From Steinernema hermaphroditum (lineage: Eukaryota > Nematoda > Chromadorea > Rhabditida > Steinernematidae): 64,000 bases of DNA. The notes under the pieces are model-generated. The model was not told the origin of the DNA. It made no database searches and saw only the letters and a list, made by a program, of their open reading frames with translations. Shown here piece after piece: positions 49,068 to 59,290 of the stretch (position 1 is its first letter; every line of letters begins with the position of its first letter). Made by a program: the position numbers and the translations under genes. The stretch is taken from NCBI GenBank assembly GCA_030435675.1, contig CM059625.1, positions 3,658,001 through 3,722,000 of the forward strand, read 5' to 3'.

Positions 49068-51216
49068 ATGAACGAGTCGGTCTGTGAGCTGGCCTATGAG
49101 GTGAACAACAACGCTTGGATCATCCTCGTATGGTCCATCGTTGTTTTCCTCAACACCACTGGCATTCTGGCGACGATTCATGTAACGCGTTTGCTACTCT
49201 GTACTCAGGTAGAGGTAACCACTTTCAAACGGTAGTAACTAGGGCGATTAACGTGTGTTTAGGTGTTTCACATCAATCTACGGATCATGTTCTCGAACCT
49301 GTCGCTTGGACTGATACTTCGGAGTGCGTTCACTCTTTTCCGCGCCATGCAGCAGATCGTTCTCGCCATCACGTGGCAGGTATGTTGGGGGTGGATGTGG
49401 AACGTAAAACGGACGGATTGACCACTTTGCTCTACTATAAGCTTCGGCACCAGATGACACAATGAATTCTGAATCCATTCACGGATGAAGTCCATTTTCC
49501 AAAGATAGTCTTCGATGCCCAAAAGGAAAAATGGCGAATAATTTACCTGCAGTATTTTTCCGAAGTAAAAGATGCTGATTCACTTTTAATTGTCTTTCGT
49601 TCCGGAAAGGATTGACGCAAGTAGAAGACGAACGTAATCGCTCTAAAGGACATCCTTATTTGTAGATCTAGATGTTTTCTTGGACAAACCAGTGCTGTTA
49701 GAAACATAGCGGTGAACCTTAACTGCATTCATAGTTATTTTTTACAATTCGTGAAGCCTGTCCTGTTTTTATTACCACAAGTGTAGATAGGTATGTCTTT
49801 TGAGATACTGTAGAGTACGACCGGATACGATTTGTGACTGAAAGTTTTCACAGAAGCAATTAGATAATGCACTTCCGTTGAAGTGAAGACAATTAAACAT
49901 TTGCTCTAAATTGAGACACATCTTCGGAATGCATTATGTCTGAACTTAGGGTAAGCGTTCAAAAATGTGATCAGACTTGCGTTGGCATTCGAGTCAAAAA
50001 ACGCCGAGTCGAGTCGACTTGAAGTGCCAACCACAGATAAAACGATTACTACGCAATTGGTATTGTTTGAACAAACGCATTTCATCTGCTTGATTATGGT
50101 AATCGCTATGGTAATCGTAGGTCAGCACAGGATAAATAATGTCACAAAAATAAACCTTGCTGGAGCAGAACTGTTCAGACCGTAAACGACTTTATATTAC
50201 GATATGTCAATGGATAGTCATAATCGATTTATTTGCCCCATCAATTAAGCAACCTTTAACTTATGTGTGACGAAAAAGATCAGCCGATCTTCCACATATG
50301 TTTGCAGGACAAATGCGACTTCGTACAAGACGTCTACAAATGCTCCGTCCAGTCCCGCATCAACCTAACCCCTTTCAACTCCGTCATCTACACCTATTTG
50401 GCCGTCGCCCTTGAACGCTCCTTCGCCACCCTCACCTATCGTAACTATGAGAAGCGCCGGAACGAGATAATCTCCTTGGCCCTCGCCGTCGCCACTGTAA
50501 CCTTGGTTCTCTCTAATAAGAAAGCCACATATTTCCTATTTCAGTGGATCCACCCGGTCGTCGAACTGGTCAACACCATCAACCGCCCGGTGAAGGGCCA
50601 ACGTGAGCGAGAGTACTGCAGCGCCCTCACCGCTCAACCCGTTGTCCTTTCGCAGGTGTTCAACAATCAAATCATAATATGCCTCATTTGCCTCATTATT
50701 TTCGCCGGAATTTGGCGATTTTGCGTAAAGAAATCGAGGTAAGACCGCCGCATTTCGTAACGTTATGATGCAACGCTCTCTTTAGACTCACCCTCAGCAC
50801 ACAGCATCATAATCTGAGCAGCCGTTTCCAGCTGGCCGAGAATATCCGCGCATCGAAGATCATTCTTCCAAACGCAATCCTCTTCAGCATCATCACTCTC
50901 CTGAACATTCTATTTATGTTTCTCCTCGAGATCAGTAAACAATCTCACAGCATTCGCGAATTCGCAATTTTCAAGGTAACCCGAATCCATCATGCAATTT
51001 TATGACTCATGTCAGGAAACGATGAGTTTGACCGTGCCAGTCTACATCAACGTCTACGCCTGGATTTTCATCATCCGCTGTCCGCAGTTCGCCAAGAGAA
51101 CCTATGTCGTGCGACGATTCCCGCAGCTTACGAAGCAGAGCCCGCAAGCCGAAATCAAGGGACCAAATCATCATTTCAGCATGCTTACTGGTTTCTGGAC
51201 GTCAACGCGTGGCTAA
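49068..51216 (+). CDS. Sra-superfamily (Srab-like) chemoreceptor 2
   Basis: Seven-transmembrane chemoreceptor of 343 aa, paralogous to the gene at 41758. Exons 49068-49208, 49263-49379, 50308-50496, 50545-50738, 50786-50975 and 51016-51216 (TAA); 1032 nt. The first three exons have exactly the lengths of copy 1 (141, 117, 189 nt). Seen: CELAYEVNNNAW start, HINLRIMF opening TM2, KCDFVQDVYKC before TM3, ERSFATLTYRNYEKRR after it, a basic loop with NLSSRFQLAENIRASKI before TM6, and HHFSMLTGFW near the end. Intron 2 is 928 nt here against 43 nt in copy 1. Expected role: chemosensation; the ligand is unknown. Confidence 0.85.
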
Positions 51217-52829
51217 CAATAATTGTTGATGCTATGTGTTATGGAAATTGAGGATAGTTTGCAGCATTTATGAATAAATATTGTTTTCACCTGCGGTCGA
51301 ACACAAATTCAAGTGGTTCAGGTATAAGAACGGTGCGCGCAGCATGCAGAAAGTGGAACTGAATAAGTTGATATCTTTGGCGGGGATGTTTGTGATTCGG
51401 ATTTTCATGCGGCACATATTATGATGCGATGAAATGTTGGATCAACTACTATGTGGATAAGTGATGATCTACTAAAGTCAATATCTTTTTTTTCGGCACT
51501 TACACTGAAAATGCCAACACTTACTGAATACGAGTGATTTATTGCATGTGCAAATCTGCTGCCGTACGTTTATTTGCATCGTAGTTTATTCAGCACATCT
51601 GTAATGCGAATTCCTGGAGGAAAATAGCATAAATACATTGTTCTAGATCGCGTAGGAAAAAGACTTTTTTATGTACTTTTTGGAGCTCTCGTTTGTTTTC
51701 TTATTTGCGTCATGTCGCTTCAGGAAACGCCATCTTCCGTGACTATTATGCGTGTGCAGAAAAACTAGTATCTCGATTTGAAACCTCACATCTACCGTAT
51801 TACCACTTTTCATGCATGATTAAGGTGTCAAGAAATTGTGTGTATTGATTGCAGGTATGCAAATTCACATTCGTGTTATACGTGTGCTTTGTGAATGCTC
51901 GTTTATACCCGTAGAGCTTTTGTGTTTATGCGTTGTATATAAATATTGTGTGGTCGTGGGAGTTTGGGATTGATATTGAAGCGTTTTTCCCATAGATTTT
52001 TAGTTTTTCGTGTTTTTCACAAATAAGTGTGTTCTAAATCGCAACATATTTTCAATTTTTTTTACTGCAACCTCTCACACGTGAAAATAATTAAAACCTG
52101 CTCTGTTCGCGCTCTTTTGCGCAGATTTTGTGCTTGATCAATCGTGGCAAGACCTAAGAGTAACTCCACTTTGAGTGAGAAGTACTGATCACTTCAAAAT
52201 CAATCTTTTATAATCAATCACATCTTTAAGTTGGACCTATGCCAATGACACGACCAGGTGACACCGTCGTAAGTGGACTCAGAGAACCCACTCGACTCTT
52301 TCCAGCTCGCTTTATACTTGCTCACAGAAGGAAATCAGCACAGACGCATGGATTTCAAAGCGCAAATAAGATTTGCTTAAATATGGCATAGAACATGAAA
52401 GCGAAATGCCTGATTAGCATATAGGCAGCGTTCGATATCGTACCATCAGCGGTGCTTACGTAGATCAATCGGTTAGCGTGGAGAACGTCGTCAACAACGC
52501 GCGAGTTCGAACCCCACCTGAACACGTAATCACTTTTTTGCAAAAATTGCTCGGAAAAATGTTTTCTTTTTTTTTCTTTTGTCGCAAACGTTTTAGTTCC
52601 ACGTTTTGTCGTATAAGGCATAAAAATTCAGAATACAAAAAACTAGCAACCCAGCTGACAATAGTAGAGACATTACCAAAGATTTACATTGTTTGGCGCC
52701 TTTGTTGGCCTCATATTTTCTGAAAAATGCACGATAACAGACAATATAATAAAAGCTGTCCTTCTGAATTTCACAAGTCATCCAGTTTACATTAAAAATG
52801 ATACCATAACTAGTTTACTATGACAGACT
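51217..52829. other. AT-rich intergenic region
   Basis: No gene recognised. A tRNA-like stretch near 52450-52525 was considered and rejected. Confidence 0.5.
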
Positions 52830-53159
52830 CTAGGACAGATACTTCCATTTATGTTTTAGCGGACAACAAGGACAGATGTGACGGAAGCACAAACATAAGA
52901 ACAAGCAAAACCGTCGGCAAATCGGACTAGAGGCCGGTTGCAACCGCAGCATCCAATTGCCGAGCGGCGCCTCGAACATAGTGACGTTTATTTGCTCGGG
53001 GTTAGGGAGTTTTTCGAACACGAACTGTGCCCACAGGTTGCAAGGCGTTTGCCAGGAAGTGCTGTCGGGACTGGTTGAGAAGTGCTCCGTAATCGATACC
53101 TGATTGCGAAGCGGATTCGCAAGATCGGCGACGGACATCCTGGACAATCGGCGCCCCAT
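52830..53159 (-). CDS. Possible short Cys-rich-tailed protein (hypothetical)
   Basis: A minus-strand frame of 109 codons with a GC content and codon flavour like the neighbouring coding exons, for example SWQTPCNLWAQFVFEKLPNP and NVTMFEAPLGNWMLRLQP. It ends in a hydrophobic, Cys-rich run FCLFLCLCFRHICPCCP that could be a membrane anchor. Another frame over the last 70 bases also gives a hydrophobic tail, so a splice or frame change there is possible. It starts 135 bp from the astacin gene, head to head. No family recognised; it may be one exon of a larger gene or not a gene at all. Confidence 0.35.
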   Translation of the reverse strand: MGRRLSRMSVADLANPLRNQVSITEHFSTSPDSTSWQTPCNLWAQFVFEKLPNPEQINVTMFEAPLGNWMLRLQPASSPICRRFCLFLCLCFRHICPCCPLKHKWKYLS

Positions 53160-53293
53160 CGGTATGCAAACATTGACCAGGCGAGAACCAGTTACTGGAA
53201 GCGGCCCGCCCTGGAGCCCATTCTCTGGACGAGGCCCTCGGACGAGAGAAGCGGATATTAGAGGCTAGGAAACGGACGGTGGCAACGACGGCA

Positions 53294-54441
53294 ATGTTTC
53301 TCCTTTCTTCCTCGTGGCTTCTATTCGTCCTCGCATGTGCCGAAGCGCAAGAGTTCCTTACTCAGCAGGACTTCTACAACGCTCAGTTCGTTGACACTTC
53401 GAAACATGTCAGGACGAGCTTGAACGACGTTCGTTTTCATCGCAAAGTAGGCATTTTAATTTGTTGTGATTTATTAAATAACGTCAAGAAAGACGAAAAC
53501 TCATAGGTACTAGCCGGTTCTTTTTGCCTACTCCTATCAGCTTATAATGTTTGCCCTTCGCTTTTTTTCGTTTGCTTTTTCAAAACCCGAATGTCGTCAG
53601 CTAATCCGTTTGCAGCGCTATCGCCGCGGCTCCGTCGTTGCCCTCGAAATGGACAAATGGCCCAGCGGTCGTATCCCGTATCTTCTGTCCGCCGCCTACT
53701 GTAACTCCTTTTCGCAATGTTCACACACTAATCGTCCATTTTGTAGCCAGCGAACAGCGAGCTGTCCTTGCTCGCGCTATTGCGGCCTACAACTCAAAGA
53801 CCTGTATCAGATTCGTGCCAAAGCAGCCTCAGGATAGGGACTATGTGATGATCTCGAAGCTGGAAGGGTGCTACGCTGACTTCGCCCGAGTTGGAGGTCG
53901 CCAGCAGGTGTCGCTTGCGGACGAATGTGTTGATTACGCTACCGTAATCCATGAGCTCATGCACGTCATCGGCTTTATCCATGAGCATCAGAGAGACGAT
54001 CGTGATGCATATGTGAATATCATATGGGCGAATATCATTGACGGTGCGAACACCGACTTTGACAAGTTGATCTCAACGGGACTCAGTCACTATGGCGAGG
54101 CATACGACTATTTCAGGTTGGTTCTTATTATACATCTTGTCAGTTAGACAAGTTTTAAAGGAAAATAAGTGATTAGAAAGGACTCTTCCTTCCAAAAATC
54201 TGATCGTTTCAGCATTATGCACTACGAGAGGAACGAAGGAAGCAAGAACGGTGGAAACACAATCGAAGCCAAGCAGTTCGGCTACACACAGCTGATGGGC
54301 AAGTCGTCCGATTTCACGAATTCCGACCTGAATCGCATCAACAAAGCCTACAAGTGCTACGGGTACCTATCTGGGACAAGCGGAAACTTCCCCACAAGCA
54401 ATGCTCAAAACTTCGGCTGGTTTGGCCGGAGCAAGAAGTGA
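53294..54441 (+). CDS. Astacin-type zinc metalloprotease (NAS family), minimal form
   Basis: Secreted protease of 278 aa. Exons 53294-53446, 53616-53700, 53747-54116 and 54213-54441 (TGA); 837 nt. Seen: signal peptide [19 protein letters not shown], a propeptide ending in a dibasic stretch (RKRYRRG), [11 protein letters not shown] at the start of the mature enzyme, the zinc-binding signature [19 protein letters not shown] with three histidines and the catalytic glutamate, and the Met-turn SIMHY assembled across the last intron. Catalytic-domain cysteines are present (TCIRF, EGCYADF, DECVDY, YKC). After the last of these only about 30 residues follow, with no EGF, CUB, ShKT or TSP domain, which most nematode astacins carry. 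Probable roles include cuticle, hatching or digestion; the substrate is unknown. Confidence 0.9.
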
Positions 54442-54722
54442 TGAGAGGGGAAGTAGGACGGAAAACTTGAAACTGATCTCTTCTGATGTCTGTACATTTG
54501 TGTTGTTCAAAGTAAAACCTCCAATAATCGTACTACTCTCCCGCACTTCGAAAATGGACTTGTATGGATTATTAGTTTGCTCACATGTGGCACATGTATC
54601 TCCAATGTTGTCGACAAATAACATTTTTATAATCGACCTTATATGCGTCGATCAATAACAGAAAAATAGGATATATAACAAATATGAGCATCCATAGAAT
54701 CTCTTAACAATTCCTAATTATC

Positions 54723-57700
54723 CTAAATATTGGCCAACTTCGACTTGACCGCTTCGATGTCGGTCAATGGTAGACCGCAAACCGTTCCTTCACAGATGTG
54801 GACAGACGGTTTGCTGTACCCGGCGATGTATGACTGAAGGCTGCTGTTATGGTTAGCTAACCAGGTGCCTTCTGAAAGACATGATATCAGTATAATGGAT
54901 TTGGAAATGCACTTGAGCTGATGCTCGCTGCCTGTGTCCCTCCAAAGTGCCTTGTTTGCTTAACTTCGATGGCAACGTGTTATGGTTATGTTATGGTATG
55001 TGTGTGCTATGGTCAACATCAACGTACCAAAATTGGACGGGTCGACATGGATGACTGTCTTGTAGGGGATATATTTCGATCGAACCAATTGGAGGGCCTC
55101 TTTGACTAAGGCGTCGTCCTTGGGTCCAAGTATGATGAACTCCACTGACGAGGCTGTGGAAGCCAGTGCAGTACAGAGCTTTGCCAGCACGAATGGGTAT
55201 CTCGCCAAACGCTCGCCTTGTCCTTTGAAAAGATCATTTGCGCGCGACTGGAATTCCTGGCCATCGAGTAGACGGGACAGTCGAAGAAGGTTGGCCGCCG
55301 ATACGGAATTGATACACGGTTCCGCGCCATCTTGTTCTGGAAGCATTTAGTAAGTTCTCTATACCATACAGGGGCAGGATAATTGGACCAGCGTAAATAG
55401 TGATCGCATAAGGTACCATTTCAGCATATCTTCTAGCGTGGTTGGACAAAGATTTTGATAGCAGGCTGTACTTTGCTTAAAAAACTAAGCCAACATACCT
55501 TCCATCATTCGAATAAGAATCGAAGAGTCGTCCAGTCGGCTATTGAAGTACCCAGCTTTCTGCTCCTCATCCCAGAATAGGTGATCCATTTCGACCTGCA
55601 GGTCGAATGCCCATTTCAGCATTTGTTCGTCGCCATCGACTTCGTAGAGGTCCAGAAGGGCCTGGATGAGATAGGCATAATCGTCGGCAAAAGCAGTAAT
55701 TGGATGTTCTCTAAAAGCGTGTTTCACGAAATACTTCCTTTAATCTGACCAACATTTGATAGACATCTCCGTTGTCATTTCCGTAGACGGATCTTAGTAG
55801 CTGCCCAGATTCGTTCAGCAAGTGTTTCTTCGTGAAAGCGATGGCCTTCTTAGCAAGATCCACATACTCATCTCGCTTCTTTGGCAAAGCCGCCGCTGCG
55901 TGACAGAGGCCCGATATCATTAGGGCATTCCAGCTTGTCAGGATCTTTTCATCGCGGTGGGGCTTAGGCCGCTTCGCCCGCTCCTCTCGCAAGATGGTCT
56001 TTGCTTTCTCAATAGCTTGGGATAGTTCGTCCTCTGTCACGTCGAGCTCGGCTGCGTATCGTTGATGAGTCTTTTTCATAATCAAAATATTCTGGTTTTT
56101 GAGTTCATCGTGGGGATCCTAAAGCAGTGTAGTCAGAAAGCATAAACGTCAGAGACTCACAGTATATGGTGGTGCGTTTCCGGGATCGAGGATATGGAAG
56201 TACTTGCAGAATACTTCCGCAAGATCATGCTTCCCTTCACAACAGGATTTATCTCCAAGAAGGCGGACGATATCAGCTTTTGTCCACACGCAGAAGGCTC
56301 CCTCTTTTTTCTTAGACGCTCCTTCTACTGGGTACGAGTCGGCGTCTTCAGCGCTGAAGAACCCTCCTTCCTGAAAAGGTTGATGACATGAGCACAGTGT
56401 CTTTTTCTTAGGTCCTCCTTCAATTGGATACAAGCCAATAAATTATGCAAGTCTATTCCGCATTCCCCTCACTCCATTCAAAACATATGCAGTTATCCTT
56501 ACCATATGCATCAAATTTGCTGTTACGTAATCAACAATATCTTCGATGACATCCTTATGTTTCCCCGTGAGCTGCGCGAATTTCGAGTACACCGAGAGCA
56601 ACTGTCCTTGGTCGTATAGCATCTTCTCGAAGTGCGGAATATGCCAGCCAGCATCAACAGAGTACCGATGGAATCCCTTCCCAATGTGGTCGTGAATACC
56701 ACCCAGTGAGATGGCTTCTAACGTCTTTGTAAGCATTACTTTCGCCTGATCTCCGCGGGGAGTTCCCTCTTCGATTGCAGCAAGAGTAATGAGGAAATCG
56801 ATGTCAACTGAAGCGACATGATAGCTGTGAACGCGAGACAGTCAAAATACCGCATTTCGGGAACTTGGGGGCCGTTCCAAATCCACCGCGATCCTCATCG
56901 AAAGAACCTTCTAAATTGCTGTAGCAGCCGCTGAGAGCCGCCTCGACTGTTGGAATGTTGGTTTGTTTGGTGGCAAGGCCCTTTTTCAATGCTTCTTCGA
57001 GACGTTTTCCTTGTTCCTTGATGCTGCCTTCATTATCACGCCACTGCAATAATACATGAGTTAGATCTCAGACCGGCTGGGGAAGCCGATCACAGTTGCG
57101 ATTCTTAAAAAAGAGTCCAGACAAACCCTAGTTTTGGTCACATTTTTTTGATCTGACTGTTCAGTTACATAGCAGCAAATTGGGCGCTTACCTGATCCGC
57201 GATCATTTTCAAAATTGTGCCAAATCCAGTGCGTCCGAAATTATCGTCAGGGGGAAAGTATGTGCCGCCGGTGATCGGCTGGAGGTTCGGGGTAAGGAAC
57301 ACGTTCATGGGCCATCCTCCACTTCCTGTCACAGCCTGAAAGAGACTGTATCATATCTATTTCGCGTCAGCGGTTTAGAAATGTGGAAACAGTGCTTTGA
57401 TCTTACGCACAGTGGAATGTTTAGAGAGGTGTTAAAGGTGGAATTCTGAATAGAGCTATCACGATCATTGACGAAAACCGATCCGTAAATAATCATTTCT
57501 TCAGAAGAACCGCCTTATTTTGCGGTGATGTTTCTATCTGTTCACTCACTTGAATAAAAGTCATATAGAGTTTGTCCACATCTGGACGTTCCTCTCTGTC
57601 CACCTTGATCGAGACGAAGTTCTCATTCAAGATTTTTGCGATAGCATCGTTTTCAAACGATTCGTGTTCCATTACATGGCACCAGTGGCATGTTGAGTAG

Positions 57701-57898
57701 CCGACGGAGAGAAGAATAACGCAGTTGCGTCGCTTCGCTTCATCAAACGCTTCTTGTCCCCACGGATACCTGAAATCCGCTCGAGTCGCGAAGAGATATG
57801 TCATAAAACTCATACCAATCAACGGGATTAGTGCTGTGCTGCAGAAGATACGGAGATCGCTCGTTGGCGAGCCTGTTGGTGGCCTTGGCGGCCGCCAT
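54723..57898 (-). CDS. SPATA20: SPATA20/DUF255 thioredoxin-fold protein
   Basis: Complete orthologue of spermatogenesis-associated protein 20, a conserved protein with an N-terminal thioredoxin-like domain and a C-terminal (alpha/alpha)6 sugar-epimerase-like barrel. Ten minus-strand exons: 57898-57816, 57769-57550, 57335-57192, 57043-56851, 56807-56503, 56370-56161, 56118-55754, 55710-55499, 55336-55028 and 54871-54723 (TAG); 2190 nt, 729 aa. Seen: [14 protein letters not shown] start, CxxC in [53 protein letters not shown]-like [43 protein letters not shown], and the C-terminal [15 protein letters not shown]. The biochemical function of the family is unsettled. One intron is 43 nt (55711-55753), chosen to restore phase. 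Confidence 0.95.
56402..56437 (-). repeat. Exon-like relic inside a SPATA20 intron
   Basis: The intron 56371-56502 contains a segment encoding [11 protein letters not shown] that resembles the exon segment [13 protein letters not shown] at about 56302-56337, roughly 77% identical at DNA level over about 35 bases. It probably marks a small partial exon duplication or an unused alternative exon. Confidence 0.45.
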
Positions 57899-58493
57899 AC
57901 TTCTAGAAGTAAGCTGTTAACTGACAGAAGCGCGAGTAAGCGAAAACCGGCTGAATTGATAAGCAGGACAGAAAGCGTCAGTCCGAATTCGCTGCAGCCG
58001 AAAACGAGAGACCGTCGCGAGCAGCGGTAAGCAATGCCGAGCAGCGCCGATCATCGATGCTCACTCGCATGCGAGCGCGTCCGTTTGATAAACAACAACA
58101 CCCCGTGATCTCTGCACTTCGCCCGCTCCGCTGGCCAGAGACTACAATCGTCGCACATGTGGTGGACGCGAGTGCCGTTGGATTGCCCGTAGTTTGTGGA
58201 GGATTGCGAAAGGGAGTATTCTGTGTTTGGCCCGAATTTCTGATTTTGTTTTCACAAACACCGCCATCATAAAAAAGACAAGATTGGAACATGCTGACAG
58301 GGGAATTCCAATTCATGGCCTTCGAGAATGTATTTGTTTTTGTTTCAAGTATCAACATTAAAAATTTGTTTTTTTTTCATAAAATGTCATGATCGGAAAA
58401 CGGTCAACCACTGACGGCACAATTCTGAAATATCTGCAGATTGTATCATTTGATCAGTGATAGGTCTCGATCGACATTTCGCCAAATCTCGGT

Positions 58494-58567
58494 GTCGATC
58501 TCAAGATGTCGTTATGAAATCTCGAGCTCGAAAGCTCGAGATTTCATAACGACATCTTGAGATCGAC
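58494..58567. repeat. Perfect 35-bp hairpin with CGAA loop
   Basis: The arm at 58494-58528 begins GTCGATCTCAAGATGTCG and the arm at 58533-58567 is its exact reverse complement; the loop is CGAA. Shorter partial inverted copies of GGTCAACC and GATCGAC flank it. Confidence 0.9.
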
Positions 58568-58959
58568 TTGGTTGACCGTTGACCGTTGTCCCGCAACCCC
58601 TCACTGCGTCACTATTCGGGAAGTACTTAGTTTTTTTGTTGACACAAATTAAGAATATCACGGCGCAATTAGTTGAGAAGACGCCCCGGGCTCCCACCAC
58701 GAAGCCTCTGTACCGTAACCCTGGCCGTGCGAGCGAGTGCCATCCGCGAAGCGTTCTTATTTTCGTTATTCGCTTGTTGTTCAGTTTTGATGTGGTTGCT
58801 TGCTGTATTAACCGGGTACCGTTCCCTCGTGGACGGATATAAAGTACGTGAGTTACAAGCGTGCTTTGTGTGTCCGTTCGTCCTCTGTGTGCGTGTTGTT
58901 CGGTTATTGTCGTCGTGCAACCCCGTGTGTTCTTCCCGTACGGTAACGCCCGTACAACA

Positions 58960-59290
58960 AATTTACAACTGGCTGAACGTGAAATATCACTCTGATTTGT
59001 AAGCGGTAGGTTCGTTGGTTCTTATTTTCCTTTTCTTGTGCAGCAGTGGAGAAGTTGGTGGGTTGAGACAGCAGACAAGATGAAAATCCTTTTGATTTCT
59101 GTGAAAAATTGGCCCTTTCATATGTTTAACACCGGTAGGCTACGGTAGTTGGACTACTATTGTCTTGCCGTCCTTCACGGCTTTGTTCTTCAGTTGAAGC
59201 AATCGTTCTGATACCTGTTCCACATTTTTCATCGAATATTCACAGCTGTGCGAGGAATCATATCACAAAAATTCACGCGGAACGGTCACC
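58960..59290 (+). repeat. Dispersed repeat, internally deleted copy R4
   Basis: The left end resembles R3 (GGCTGAACGTGAAATATC, then CTGATTTGT) and the right end resembles R3 (TCTGATACCTGTTCCACAT and GATCATATCACAAAAATTCA). The middle, with the SGGGTTA frame present in R3, is missing. Confidence 0.6.

Noticed and set aside
52445..52525. tRNA-like stretch with a B-box-like GTTCGAACC and an A-box-like TAGATCAATCGG
   Set aside because: Neither the anticodon stem nor the T stem pairs, and the acceptor ends do not match. At best it is a decayed tRNA-derived sequence.
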